A stretch of DNA of 64,000 nt from contig OZ244932.1 in NCBI GenBank assembly GCA_965222205.1, forward strand, positions 744,001 through 808,000, in the 5' to 3' direction. Below are positions 8,895 to 18,256 of the stretch, piece after piece. Each line of letters starts with the position of its first letter. The stretch's first letter is position 1. The position numbers and the translations under genes were made by a program. The DNA comes from RHLJ01 sp965222205 (GTDB taxonomy: Bacteria > Bacteroidota > Rhodothermia > Balneolales > Balneolaceae). The notes below the pieces were generated by a model. It was not told the origin of the DNA. It saw nothing but the letters and a program-made list of their open reading frames with translations, and did no database searches.

Positions 8895-9440
8895 TTACTT
8901 TTTTGGAATCCAGGGAGTTTCTTGAGTATCGGAAATATGATTTTCGTAGCGACCTAATACAAAAAGAAAATCAGACAGGCGGTTTAAATATTTAATTGAT
9001 TCAGGCGAAATATTTTCTTCTTTCGAACATTCTACAGCAAGACGTTCTCCCCGACGACAAACCGTTCTGGAAAAATGGATAGCAGCTCCTGCCTTGGTTC
9101 CTCCGGGTAAAATAAAGTTCCTGAGAGGAGGGAGTTTATTCTCCATTTCGTCAATGCTGTTTTCTAAAAAAGAAATTTCTTCTTCAGAGATTCTGTTGAT
9201 GCGGGTTTCTTTCGATAATGGAGTAGCCAGATCTGCTCCAAGCACAAAAAGTTGCTCCTGTATAGTAGTTAACAAAGCATTCGTTTTATTAGAGTGATCT
9301 TCAGCAAGAATAGTTCCCAATACCGAGTTAAGTTCATCAACAGTACCATAAGCCGCAATTCTCTTAGAGCTCTTCGATACGGTTTTTCCACCATAAAGAG
9401 ATGTACTTCCGCTATCGCCTTTTTTAGTATAAATTTTCAT
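8895..9440 (-). CDS. pduO: Cob(I)alamin adenosyltransferase, PduO type
   Basis: 181 residues from the ATG at 9440; an in-frame TTG at 9455 would add five residues but is weaker. Transfers the adenosyl group of ATP to cob(I)alamin to make coenzyme B12. Signatures: N-terminal YTKKGDSGSTSLYGG ATP loop, YGTVDELNS, and the C-terminal RRGERLAVE and YLNRLSDFLFVLGR helices. First gene of the minus-strand run leading to glmM and msrB. No cobalamin biosynthesis gene is in the window, so it probably serves salvage. Confidence 0.93.
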   Translation of the reverse strand: MKIYTKKGDSGSTSLYGGKTVSKSSKRIAAYGTVDELNSVLGTILAEDHSNKTNALLTTIQEQLFVLGADLATPLSKETRINRISEEEISFLENSIDEMENKLPPLRNFILPGGTKAGAAIHFSRTVCRRGERLAVECSKEENISPESIKYLNRLSDFLFVLGRYENHISDTQETPWIPKK

Positions 9441-9577
9441 AAATATTTTTGTCAAAAATAGGTGTTTGAGAGGACATATTCTTTTGATTCCTGATTGGTT
9501 TTTGAACTAATTATTTACATCCTTTTTATGCAATGAAAAAAATATCCCTGTACTATCGTTCACAAAATATTGATTCT

Positions 9578-10327
9578 ATGAAACGACTATTTTTCTTTCT
9601 TTTAATTTCATCTATTATTTCGACTTCTTCGATAGAAGCAAGGCAAATTGAAAACGGATATGATGTACTTGAAGCTATGCATGCCCGGTATGATGGAAAA
9701 TGGTATAAACATTTCACCTTCACTCAAAAAACTACTTTTTATGCACAGGATGGATCTGTTGCAAGAACTCAGGATTGGTTCGAAGCACTGAGTCTGCCCG
9801 GCAAACTGGCGATTCGATTTGATTCCAAAGACAGCAATAATGGAATCCTTTTTAATGATGGAATTCAGTATGGGTATGCAAATGGTCAACTCATACAAGA
9901 GGCCGAAAGAGTGCACGAGTTGTTGGTATTAGGTTTCGATGTATATCACCAATCTCCTGATGTCACAGCCACTCAGCTTACCAAACAGGGATTTAATCTG
10001 GATGCAATGTATGAAGATGAATGGCAGGGCAGATCGGTATATGTTGTAGGAGTAAGCGAGCCAGATACCACTAGCCCACAATTCTGGATTGATAAAGAGC
10101 GGTTATATTTTGTGAGGAACTTTACCATTGGCAGGCAAAATACCATTCAGGAAGTGCAGTTTAACAAATACGAACGACTTGGGCAGGGGTGGATTGCTCC
10201 CGAAGTAATTTTTAAAGCGAATGGATTTATGGGACTCCACGAGGAATACACTCAAATTGTAATTCAGGATACTTTGAATCAGGAGATTTTTAATCCTGTG
10301 GTCTTTCCTGAAACGGTGTGGGATTAA
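9578..10327 (+). CDS. Secreted protein, probably outer-membrane lipoprotein-sorting-like (LolA/LppX fold)
   Basis: 249 residues from the ATG at 9578, chosen because the signal peptide then starts MKRLFFFLL and is cleaved after about residue 22; an upstream ATG at 9533 would put 15 polar residues in front. The mature part is made of alternating short strands with Trp/Tyr-rich edges and a DYxxxxG-like rhythm seen in LolA/DUF6503-type periplasmic proteins. No lipobox. Function not established. It is monocistronic, convergent with the radical SAM gene (two bases apart). Confidence 0.6.
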   Translation: MKRLFFFLLISSIISTSSIEARQIENGYDVLEAMHARYDGKWYKHFTFTQKTTFYAQDGSVARTQDWFEALSLPGKLAIRFDSKDSNNGILFNDGIQYGYANGQLIQEAERVHELLVLGFDVYHQSPDVTATQLTKQGFNLDAMYEDEWQGRSVYVVGVSEPDTTSPQFWIDKERLYFVRNFTIGRQNTIQEVQFNKYERLGQGWIAPEVIFKANGFMGLHEEYTQIVIQDTLNQEIFNPVVFPETVWD

Positions 10328-10329
10328 TT

Positions 10330-11289
10330 TTAAGCCGAACAACTTCCACCGCCAAGTACACAAAATTGAGCACAGTAAGGGTGATTTAAATATACTCTTT
10401 GGAAGGATTCTTTAAGCGTTTTACCAAGAATGAAATTCTCATCGTAGGCGATCAGAGTGCAGGGTAGCACCACGGGATATTCATCTCCCTTACGTTTAAC
10501 CACCATGCGTTCATTTGCACACATTTGTTGATGCGGGTGAATATTCAGAATATTCCAGCATGCAGTGGTAATCTCAGGAACATCTTTTTCAGCAGACATT
10601 TCCGGAAAGATCACGATGTTGTCGCTATTAGAAAGATCGAGTTCAAGATGGTAATCATTCGTCAGGTTTTGATATCCTTCACGGGCTTCATTTTGAGACT
10701 CATTGAATAACGATCTTCCTGCAATACTAAGATTGAAGTTCAGATCGAAGAGCGTTTTCATAGTTTCAAGAGTTCTCACAAAAGTTTTAGCTCCTCGCTC
10801 TTTTTCATGGGCTTCTTTTGTGTAATGATCTAATGAAACCCGAAGTCGTAGTTTTCCTGGATGCGCCCTGTTTAACTCATCAAGGATTCTGAAGTGTTTG
10901 TCTATGGCACGATAGGAATTAGTTAGCACCAAAACATTAAATCCGCTGTCTAGACAAAGTGTGAGAATGGGGATGATTTCTTTATTCAGAAAAGGTTCTC
11001 CGCCGGTGAATGAAATGTTGGTTGTTCCCAGATTTAGTTTTTCAATTTCATCCAGGTAGGTTTTAACCTCCTCAAAAGTGATAAAAGAAAGCTCGTCGTT
11101 CGTGGGGGACGATTCTATATAGCAATTTTCGCAGGCAAGGTTGCATCGGGTTCCGGTATTAATCCAGAGCGTTTCCAGCCTAACCAAATCTACATAAGCC
11201 CGGTCTTCCCCTTTAGCAGTGATTTGTTCATCAACAAATTTACCATTCTTGTGAAAGTTTTTTTGAATTTTCTGTTCTCTTAGCAGCAT
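10330..11289 (-). CDS. Radical SAM enzyme with Cys-rich C-terminus, paired with an ArsM-like methyltransferase
   Basis: 319 residues. The canonical [4Fe-4S] motif C49-x3-C53-x2-C56 is in RCNLACENCY, with the SFTGGEPF motif about 45 residues later. The C-terminal 90 residues carry further cysteines (ACWNIL, QMCANER, LPCTL, YCAQFCVLGGGSC), as expected for a SPASM-like auxiliary cluster. Its start overlaps the 3' end of the ArsM-like gene by 10 bp, so the two proteins are made together. It does not look like the classical ArsS family by its N-terminal motif. A role in processing a methylated arsenical is inference from the neighbour only. Confidence 0.85.
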   Translation of the reverse strand: MLLREQKIQKNFHKNGKFVDEQITAKGEDRAYVDLVRLETLWINTGTRCNLACENCYIESSPTNDELSFITFEEVKTYLDEIEKLNLGTTNISFTGGEPFLNKEIIPILTLCLDSGFNVLVLTNSYRAIDKHFRILDELNRAHPGKLRLRVSLDHYTKEAHEKERGAKTFVRTLETMKTLFDLNFNLSIAGRSLFNESQNEAREGYQNLTNDYHLELDLSNSDNIVIFPEMSAEKDVPEITTACWNILNIHPHQQMCANERMVVKRKGDEYPVVLPCTLIAYDENFILGKTLKESFQRVYLNHPYCAQFCVLGGGSCSA

Positions 11290-12335
11290 GAAACAGCCTC
11301 TGTAGAATTAATCTGTTCATTCGAAAATGGAGCATTTCCTCCACATCCTTCAAATATTCCGTAGTGCTTGGAGAAGTCACCCCAAAACTCGAAGTGCTCT
11401 TTGAACCGGGTTTCGTTTAGCATTTTATAAGTGTTTCCACAGACGGAATAAATTCTCCCCTTTTCAAAAAGATGATGATCGTCGAGTTTAAAGAGGTGGG
11501 TGCTTTCAGGTATGCTTCCTTTGTATCGAATAGCCTGACCATAATCCTCACAATCTGATTCCAAACCATCCAGCTTCATCAAGCGGTAGGTGACAGAATG
11601 AAAATTAATGTTTCCTGTTTTCGTCAGTACTTCCTCATCTTCAATAGCAATGGGGTTTGTACTCACAACTCTTGGATCTGTATACCCAGCTTCTTTGGCT
11701 AGATTGAGGAAGTCGTTCCAGTAAAGCGCACCTGAAAGGCATTCTCCGTATAAAATGTGATCGTTTTGTAATTCTTTAGGGATTCTTCGATCTGCATAGA
11801 CATCACTAAAATAAAGCTCACCACCTGTTTTGAGAAGATTATAAACTCCTCGCAGCACTGCTTTTTTATCAGAAGCCAGATTAATTACGCAATTGGATAC
11901 TACAAGGTCGAAAGAGTTTTTTTCTAATCCCAATTTATCTAATTCTTCGATGGTACCTTTCTTAAACTCGACATTGGAATAGCCAAACTTCTCGCTATGA
12001 TATGGAATATTTCGAGTGGCTACATCAATTTGCTCTTCAGTCATATCAACTCCGGTTACAGAGCCATTTTCGCCAACTAGCTTACTCAGTACAAAACAAT
12101 CTCGACCAGAACCAGAACCTAAATCCAACACTGAAAGACCTTTAACCTCATGAGGAATAGTAAGCCCACAGCCATAGTATTTTTGCATTACCTCATCACT
12201 AATCTGAGAAAGAATATGTTTGATATAATCCGGGTATGATTCGGTGGTACAACAGGCAGTTGTTTTCAAGTCTTTGGAAGAGGAAAGCATTTTGCCATAA
12301 TAGGAAGCTACCTGATCATGAATATCATTTTTCAT
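11280..12335 (-). CDS. arsM: Arsenite methyltransferase (ArsM-like)
   Basis: 351 residues. SAM-binding core VLDLGSGSGRDCFVL (about 69-83) and GVDMT. Cysteines at 28/29, 56, 149 and 199 have spacings 28, 93 and 50; from memory the algal ArsM catalytic cysteines 44, 72, 174 and 224 have spacings 28, 102 and 50, so the As(III)-binding set is conserved. ArsM enzymes methylate arsenite stepwise with SAM. The C-terminal third has extra cysteines (CGNTY, GCGG, terminal SCC) not needed for the core reaction. Coupled to the radical SAM gene by a 10-bp overlap. No arsR, arsC or pump gene is nearby. Confidence 0.85.
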   Translation of the reverse strand: MKNDIHDQVASYYGKMLSSSKDLKTTACCTTESYPDYIKHILSQISDEVMQKYYGCGLTIPHEVKGLSVLDLGSGSGRDCFVLSKLVGENGSVTGVDMTEEQIDVATRNIPYHSEKFGYSNVEFKKGTIEELDKLGLEKNSFDLVVSNCVINLASDKKAVLRGVYNLLKTGGELYFSDVYADRRIPKELQNDHILYGECLSGALYWNDFLNLAKEAGYTDPRVVSTNPIAIEDEEVLTKTGNINFHSVTYRLMKLDGLESDCEDYGQAIRYKGSIPESTHLFKLDDHHLFEKGRIYSVCGNTYKMLNETRFKEHFEFWGDFSKHYGIFEGCGGNAPFSNEQINSTEAVSCC

Positions 12336-12436
12336 AAGAAATAGTATTAAATGCCTAAAGAATTATCTGCTAATAACTACGGGAAATTGAGCAAAAGAGA
12401 TTGTAAATATTATTGATTGAGTATAATAATAAATGA

Positions 12437-13051
12437 CTATACCGAAATATAACTTTTGTATAACATATCAGATTGAATGGATAAATGCTCAAATGAAGCC
12501 AATTCGGAAGCACATTTTTCAAAGTTAGCAACCGGACACGCGTATATTTTAGTTACTTCTTCTAAATACTCTGAATCTTGTATAGTAAGATCAAACGTAA
12601 GTTCAATTTTTTGAATCACATTTTCTTGTGAATAAGGATATCTGACCTGTATTAACTGAACTTGTATGATTTGGTTTAAAGAAGCTTCAGAAATACATAA
12701 TTCTGCAGTTCCTCCATAAGCCTGAATCAATCCGGCTTTACCTAATTTTGTACCACCGAAATAACGCACAACTACTACTCCTGAGTTAACCAAATCCACG
12801 GATTTAAGCTGATTTAATATCGGAAGTCCGGCAGTGCCAGATGGCTCGCCATCATCACTACTGAATTCAATTAGATTAGTGGGACCAATACGATAGCCAT
12901 AGCAGTGGTGCGATGCGTCAGAATATTCTTTTTTAATCTGATCCAATTGTACCCTGAAGTCATTTTCATCCTCACAATAAAAAAGGAATCCTATGAATTT
13001 TGAGCCGAGTTCTCTGAGCGTTGCTTTGGTATTTTTTTTAATTGTTTTCAT
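12437..13051 (-). CDS. YigZ/IMPACT family protein
   Basis: 204 residues. N-terminal UPF0029 domain with the signature region around SSDDGEPSGTAGLPIL and VVVVRYFGGTKLGKAGL (about 64-108), then a DUF1949-like ferredoxin-fold C-terminus. The bacterial family (YigZ/YvyE) is of uncertain biochemical role; the eukaryotic relative IMPACT inhibits GCN2. Cytoplasmic. Divergent from sdhC, with about 180 bases between them that should hold both promoters. Confidence 0.9.
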   Translation of the reverse strand: MKTIKKNTKATLRELGSKFIGFLFYCEDENDFRVQLDQIKKEYSDASHHCYGYRIGPTNLIEFSSDDGEPSGTAGLPILNQLKSVDLVNSGVVVVRYFGGTKLGKAGLIQAYGGTAELCISEASLNQIIQVQLIQVRYPYSQENVIQKIELTFDLTIQDSEYLEEVTKIYACPVANFEKCASELASFEHLSIQSDMLYKSYISV

Positions 13052-13234
13052 TAAAAGAAGATCGCTTAAAAAAATGGTAAGGTACCAGTCTTATTTAGAG
13101 CTTTTCTACCTTGCCATTCGTGCCCGAAAAACCGATTTTCTATACCGAATTTGAGCAAATAAGAGTTTCAAAAAAAATCGAAACTAAGCAGAATTCAATC
13201 GTGTTAAGCACAACGAATCAAACTAACTAAATTA

Positions 13235-13933
13235 ATGCCTTCACTTAAACAAGCACTAAGCTCTCAGGTAGGCCGGAAGATCATGACTGGTTTAACCGGG
13301 ATTGGACTGATGTTCTTTTTGATCGGTCACCTTGCCGGCAATCTCTCAATTTTTGGAACTGCAGATGCCTTTAATATTTACACGAAAACTTTGATGGACC
13401 TCGGTCCGCTTCTTTATGTGATTGAAGCAGGATTAGCATTTTTCTTTTTGTACCATACCGTACTTGGCGTATCTATTTGGCTCGGAAGAAGAAAAGCCAG
13501 ACCTGAGGGATATGATACCTATAAATCCAAAGGTGGTCCCAGTCATCAAAGTCTTGCATCAAGGAGTATGATTATATCAGGTTCGGTGATTTTCATCTTT
13601 CTGATTCTTCACATCATTCACTTTAAGTTCGGTGCAGATTATTCTACTATGATTGATGGTGAGCAAGCCCGTGATCTGAGAAGGTTAGTTATTGAGGAAT
13701 TCCAAAAGACCTGGGTTGTTATCGGTTACGTATTTGTGCTGCTTTTGGCAATTTTGCACCTATCCCATGGATTCTGGAGTGCATTCACTTCACTGGGAAT
13801 GAAACATGGTGAGACTTCAAAAAAAATACAAGCCGCAGCGTATGCATTTAGCATCATCCTGATGCTTGGATTTATTTTTATCCCGCTGTACATCTACTTC
13901 ACCGGCGGTGAAGGTTCATTAATTAGTTATTAA
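13235..13933 (+). CDS. sdhC: Succinate dehydrogenase cytochrome b subunit (SdhC, single-subunit anchor)
   Basis: 232 residues, five hydrophobic segments, no separate SdhD: the one-polypeptide di-heme anchor found in Bacteroidota-type succinate:quinone oxidoreductases. His residues in IGHLAGN, LYHTVLG, LILHIIH and ILHLSHGFW are the likely heme b ligands. Anchors SdhA/SdhB to the inner membrane and reduces menaquinone. First gene of sdhCAB, 13 bases before sdhA; promoter should lie in 13052-13234. Confidence 0.95.
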   Translation: MPSLKQALSSQVGRKIMTGLTGIGLMFFLIGHLAGNLSIFGTADAFNIYTKTLMDLGPLLYVIEAGLAFFFLYHTVLGVSIWLGRRKARPEGYDTYKSKGGPSHQSLASRSMIISGSVIFIFLILHIIHFKFGADYSTMIDGEQARDLRRLVIEEFQKTWVVIGYVFVLLLAILHLSHGFWSAFTSLGMKHGETSKKIQAAAYAFSIILMLGFIFIPLYIYFTGGEGSLISY

Positions 13934-13946
13934 GGGAGTATAGGAA

Positions 13947-15869
13947 ATGAAATTAGACGGACAAATACCTGAAGGACCACTGGAACAAAAGTGGAGTCTT
14001 CATAAAAAGAATATGAAGCTTGTTGCCCCAAATAACAGGCGTAAGTATGAAGTAATTATTGTTGGAACAGGTCTGGCAGGTGGAGCAGCAGCAGCAAGCC
14101 TTGCCGAGATGGGTTACAAAGTAAAGAGCTTCTGTATTCAGGATTCAGCACGACGCGCACACTCTATTGCTGCACAGGGCGGAATTAATGCGGCTAAAAA
14201 CTATCCGAATGATGGAGATAGTGTGTGGAGATTATTTTATGATACGATCAAAGGTGGGGATTACCGCTCCCGTGAAGCAAATGTATATCGACTTGCTGAA
14301 GTAGCCAATAACATCATTGACCAGGCGGTAGCACAGGGAGTGCCTTTCGCAAGAGAATATTCAGGTCTGCTTGATAACAGATCTTTTGGAGGTGCTCAGG
14401 TATCCCGCACGTTTTACGCTCGTGGTCAGACAGGGCAGCAATTACTGTTGGGTGCTTACCAGGCTATGATGCGTCAGGTTCAGGAGGGAGGCGTTGAGTA
14501 TTTTCCTCGTCATGAAATGCTGGAAGTGGTAATTATTCACGGCAAAGCACGAGGAATTATCACCCGTGACCTGGTTTCTGGTGAAATTGTTCGCCATGAA
14601 GCGGATGCTGTAGTACTGGCAACTGGTGGATATGGAAACGTATTCTATCTCTCGACTAATGCAAAGAATTCAAACGTAACGGCAGCATGGAGAGCGCATA
14701 AAAAAGGCGCATTGTTTGCAAATCCGTGCTATGTGCAGGTTCATCCTACTTGTATTCCTGTTTCAGGTGACTATCAGTCCAAACTTACTTTAATGAGTGA
14801 GAGTTTGAGAAATGATGGCCGTGTTTGGGTTCCAAGAAAGAAAGGGGATGATCGTCATCCTAATGATATCCCTGACGAAGAGCGCTATTATTATTTGGAA
14901 GAACGATATCCTAGTTTTGGAAACCTTGTGCCTCGTGACGTGGCTTCAAGAAATGCCAAGTTAGTATGTGACGATGGATTGGGAGTTGGAGAAACAGGTC
15001 TTGCTGTATATCTCGATTTCCGGGATGCTATAAAACGTTATGGTGTGGACACCATTCGGGCAAAGTATGGTAACCTTTTTGATATGTACCTGAATATAGC
15101 CGGAGAAAATCCTTATGAACGGCCGATGAAAATATATCCGGCGGTACATTACACGATGGGTGGTCTTTGGGTAGATTATAACCTGATGACTAATGTTCCG
15201 GGACTATTCGCTACTGGCGAAGCAAATTTCTCAGACCATGGAGCGAACCGTTTGGGTGCCAGTGCACTTATGCAGGGACTTTCTGATGGTTATTTCGTTC
15301 TTCCTGCAACGATAGGCAATTATCTTGCGGATGAGGAAATTGGCAAGCGATATGGAACCGACCACAAAGAATTCGAAAAGGCAGCAGCTGAAGCTCAGGC
15401 TCAAATCGATAAACTTCTGAGTATTAAAGGAAAGCGTACTATCGTTGACTTCCATCGTACACTTGGTAAAATCGTTTGGGATAACATCGGGATTTCCAGA
15501 AATAAGGAGGATCTTGAAAAGGCGATCAAAGAGATTCAGGAACTTCGGGAAGAATTCTGGTCGAATGTATATGTGCCAGGCGAAAAGAATAACTACAACA
15601 AATATCTAGAGTTTGCAGCTCGTGTTGCCGATTTCTTTGAATTAGCTGAGTTAATGGCAAAAGATGCTTTAGATCGTGAAGAATCATGTGGATGTCATCT
15701 TCGTGAAGAGTATCAAACCGAAGAAGGAGAGGCTCTTCGTAATGATGAAGACTATTCTTATGTATCTGCCTGGGAATATCAGGGAGTAAATGGTGAACTA
15801 AAAGAGCAACTTCACAAAGAAAATTTAGAATTTGAATTCGTTGAGTTAAAACAACGTAGCTACAAATAA
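13947..15869 (+). CDS. sdhA: Succinate dehydrogenase flavoprotein subunit SdhA
   Basis: 640 residues, the usual length for the Bacteroidota-type enzyme. FAD-binding IIVGTGLAGG (about 37-46); H72 in RRAHSIAAQGG is in the position of the histidine that holds FAD covalently. Active-site segments such as HPTCIP and HYTMGGLW are present. Oxidises succinate to fumarate at the cytoplasmic face and links the citric acid cycle to the quinone pool. A GGGAGTATAGG stretch precedes the ATG. Co-transcribed with sdhC and sdhB. Confidence 0.97.
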   Translation: MKLDGQIPEGPLEQKWSLHKKNMKLVAPNNRRKYEVIIVGTGLAGGAAAASLAEMGYKVKSFCIQDSARRAHSIAAQGGINAAKNYPNDGDSVWRLFYDTIKGGDYRSREANVYRLAEVANNIIDQAVAQGVPFAREYSGLLDNRSFGGAQVSRTFYARGQTGQQLLLGAYQAMMRQVQEGGVEYFPRHEMLEVVIIHGKARGIITRDLVSGEIVRHEADAVVLATGGYGNVFYLSTNAKNSNVTAAWRAHKKGALFANPCYVQVHPTCIPVSGDYQSKLTLMSESLRNDGRVWVPRKKGDDRHPNDIPDEERYYYLEERYPSFGNLVPRDVASRNAKLVCDDGLGVGETGLAVYLDFRDAIKRYGVDTIRAKYGNLFDMYLNIAGENPYERPMKIYPAVHYTMGGLWVDYNLMTNVPGLFATGEANFSDHGANRLGASALMQGLSDGYFVLPATIGNYLADEEIGKRYGTDHKEFEKAAAEAQAQIDKLLSIKGKRTIVDFHRTLGKIVWDNIGISRNKEDLEKAIKEIQELREEFWSNVYVPGEKNNYNKYLEFAARVADFFELAELMAKDALDREESCGCHLREEYQTEEGEALRNDEDYSYVSAWEYQGVNGELKEQLHKENLEFEFVELKQRSYK

Positions 15870-15879
15870 GGAAGAAAGT

Positions 15880-16632
15880 ATGAGTAAAGAAATGACCATT
15901 CATTTGAAGTACTGGAAGCAGGCTGGACCTGATGCTCAGGGATACTTTGAAGAGAAGACGTTAAATACAGTGAACGAGCATATGTCCTTTCTTGAGATGT
16001 TGGATGTACTCAACGAAGAACTTCAACTCGAAGGAAAAGATCCGGTTGAATTCGATTATGATTGCCGGGAAGGAATTTGTGGTTCCTGTAATCTGGTGAT
16101 TAATGGTCAGGCCCATGGTCCCAAAGAAAAAGTAGCCTGTTGCCAGCTGCATATGAGAAACTATAAAGATGGTGATCATATTACTATCGAACCTCCAAAA
16201 GCCGGAGCTTTTCCTATCATTAAGGATTTAGTGGTCGATCGTTCTGCATTTGATCGAATTATTGAGGCCGGAGGCTATGTTTCTGTTAAAACAGGTTCCG
16301 CTCAAGAGGCTAATGCAATACCAATTGAAAAAGAACAGTCTGATTTAGCATTTGATTATGCAACCTGTATAGGATGTGGAGCTTGTGTTGCAGCTTGTCC
16401 TAATGCTTCAGCTTCATTATTTACCGGGGCAAAAATTGCACACCTTGGTAAACTGCCTCAGGGTGAACTAGAACGAAGTAAGCGTGTAGTTGCAATGGTA
16501 GATCAAATGAAAGAAGAAGGTTTCGGCGATTGTTCGAACTTCGCAGAATGTGAAGCCGTATGCCCAGTTGGTATTTCAATTTCTGCAATTGCGGAAATGC
16601 GAAAAGATTATGTGAAAGCTGTATTCAGTTAA
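15880..16632 (+). CDS. sdhB: Succinate dehydrogenase iron-sulfur subunit SdhB
   Basis: 250 residues. N-terminal [2Fe-2S] ferredoxin domain with C62, C67, C70 and C87/C88; C-terminal domain with CIGCGACVAACP and CSNFAECEAVCP, ligands of the [4Fe-4S] and [3Fe-4S] clusters. Carries electrons from the SdhA flavin to the heme/quinone subunit. Ends the operon; a good intrinsic terminator follows 20 bases later. GGAAGAAAG precedes the ATG. Confidence 0.97.
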   Translation: MSKEMTIHLKYWKQAGPDAQGYFEEKTLNTVNEHMSFLEMLDVLNEELQLEGKDPVEFDYDCREGICGSCNLVINGQAHGPKEKVACCQLHMRNYKDGDHITIEPPKAGAFPIIKDLVVDRSAFDRIIEAGGYVSVKTGSAQEANAIPIEKEQSDLAFDYATCIGCGACVAACPNASASLFTGAKIAHLGKLPQGELERSKRVVAMVDQMKEEGFGDCSNFAECEAVCPVGISISAIAEMRKDYVKAVFS

Positions 16633-16652
16633 ACATACTCTTAATCACTTTT

Positions 16653-16690
16653 AAAGCCGCCTTACCTTGTGAGGTGGCTTTTTTATTTTA
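16653..16690 (+). terminator. Intrinsic terminator of sdhCAB
   Basis: AAAGCCGCCT and AGGTGGCTTT form a 10-bp stem (one G-U pair, loop TACCTTGTG) followed by a run of T with TTTTTTATTTTA. Located 20 bases after the sdhB stop. Confidence 0.88.
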
Positions 16691-16742
16691 GCAACTTAAT
16701 TGAAGTGAAATCGTCAGAAAGATTCTAATAAAACTGAATAGG

Positions 16743-17357
16743 ATGTCTTTAAATCTTAGAAAAGGAATAAAAATTGGGCTTTTTGGAATACTTCCCTTGG
16801 CCATTCTAATATTCTTTGTTGCAACGGGATATCATTATGTACCAGTTGATGTTACAATAGGTTCATGTCTTAAGGATTATACAAGTCCATCAACCTATAC
16901 AGCTCGTTCAAGTCCCTTGAAATCAACTGAGATTAAAAGTGACGAGCACACAATTCTGATTTGTTATGGAAGCCCCTCTGCAAAGGGTCGAAAAGTATTC
17001 GGGAATTTAGTTCCTCACGATAGATTATGGAGATTTGGAGCAAATGAACCAACCCGCATTTATACTTCATCAGATTTAGTAATTGGAGAGGTAGTTGTTC
17101 CAAAAGGGAGGTATTCAATTTATGCCATACCAGGAGAGGAGACCTGGGAGATATTCATATCTGAATCAACATTTCACTGGGGAAACTGGATCTCTGAATC
17201 TGTAAGAGATCAAGAGATTGGAAGTTTTGAAATAGCACCAGAAACAAGTGCTGATTTTGAAGAGAGCTTTTCAATAACCCATAACGGTGAAATGCTAATC
17301 GTAGAATGGGAAAAAACAATGCTTAAAATTCCTTTGGTCTTCTTAGGTGAGGATTAA
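16743..17357 (+). CDS. DUF2911 protein, membrane-anchored or secreted (copy 1)
   Basis: 204 residues. One N-terminal hydrophobic helix (about 10-28), then a DUF2911 domain: ILICYGSPSAKGRKVFG, LVPHDRLWRFGANEPTRI and the VPKGRYSIYAIPG turn are its hallmarks. DUF2911 proteins are beta-rich and exported, with no known activity. The next gene is a paralogue with the same architecture, so this is a tandem duplication. Copy 1 keeps the Gly-Arg-Lys-x-Phe-Gly motif intact. Confidence 0.85.
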   Translation: MSLNLRKGIKIGLFGILPLAILIFFVATGYHYVPVDVTIGSCLKDYTSPSTYTARSSPLKSTEIKSDEHTILICYGSPSAKGRKVFGNLVPHDRLWRFGANEPTRIYTSSDLVIGEVVVPKGRYSIYAIPGEETWEIFISESTFHWGNWISESVRDQEIGSFEIAPETSADFEESFSITHNGEMLIVEWEKTMLKIPLVFLGED

Positions 17358-17458
17358 ATTTACTTAATGAAGTAATCAGCACATTAAATTTTATTCATTA
17401 AAAAAGACTAAATAGTAGGATTCAGGCTTATTCAGTTTCTTTAAAGAAAAAATAAGCT

Positions 17459-18127
17459 ATGACATTATTTATAAGGCCAAGGACGATTATTGTTCTGCTT
17501 CTGTTTGGTTTGATACCAGCACTTCTTGGAGCGGGGTTCTTTCTGACAGGTTATCAATATGTTCCCGTTGAATATACCGTTGGCAAGTGTACTAAGAACT
17601 TAGTCAGTAAAGCTTCATACTCCGGCTCAAAAGGCGAACTCAGGAGTATCGCTATAAATGTTGATGATGCAGATGCATTACTTTGCTACAGCACAGTAGC
17701 TGCTGATCAAAAGAATATATACGGAAATCAGATTCTTTATGATGAGATATGGGAATTTGGTGCCAACGATCCTACCCGGCTATACACCAACAAGGATTTA
17801 ATAGTAGGGGATGTGGAAGTCCCAAAAGGGAGATACTCGATGTATGTAGTTCCTGGTAAATGGAAATGGGAAATATTTATTTCCGAATCTATCAGTCACT
17901 TAGGTGAAGACATCGATTACAGGGTCAGAGAACAGGAAATTGGAAGTTTTAAAGTACGTGCCAGGTATAATCCCGAGTTTGTGGAAGAATTTACGATAAG
18001 TACTACGCATAATGAGATAATCGCCGAATGGGGAAAGACTAAAATACACATACCCATCAAAAATATTGATACAGGAGAAGAGATCAAGCATACCACTATT
18101 TTGTCTAAATTCTGGACTTCTCTATAG
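17459..18127 (+). CDS. DUF2911 protein, membrane-anchored or secreted (copy 2)
   Basis: 222 residues, same layout as its upstream neighbour: N-terminal helix (about 9-28), GKCTKN, then a diverged DUF2911 domain with LWEFGAND-type and VPKGRYSMYVVPG segments. The GRK-x-FG motif of copy 1 is replaced (QKNIYGN), and the C-terminus is 18 residues longer. The two copies are 101 bases apart without a visible terminator between them. Function unknown. Confidence 0.8.
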   Translation: MTLFIRPRTIIVLLLFGLIPALLGAGFFLTGYQYVPVEYTVGKCTKNLVSKASYSGSKGELRSIAINVDDADALLCYSTVAADQKNIYGNQILYDEIWEFGANDPTRLYTNKDLIVGDVEVPKGRYSMYVVPGKWKWEIFISESISHLGEDIDYRVREQEIGSFKVRARYNPEFVEEFTISTTHNEIIAEWGKTKIHIPIKNIDTGEEIKHTTILSKFWTSL

Positions 18128-18133
18128 AAAATC

Positions 18134-18170
18134 AAAAAAAGCCACCCTGTTCAAAGGTGGCTTTTTTGTT
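18134..18170. terminator. Bidirectional intrinsic terminator
   Basis: AAAAAAGCCACC, loop CTGTTCAAA, GGTGGCTTTTTT: a perfect 12-bp stem with T-run in both directions, between the plus-strand DUF2911 gene and the minus-strand aminotransferase gene. Confidence 0.92.
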
Positions 18171-18256
18171 TCGGGGTATTGAGTAAAATACTATAACTAA
18201 ACTACGATCAGAGTATAGCGCCTGAATCAAGTTAAAGAATCACAAAAGTCTAACAT

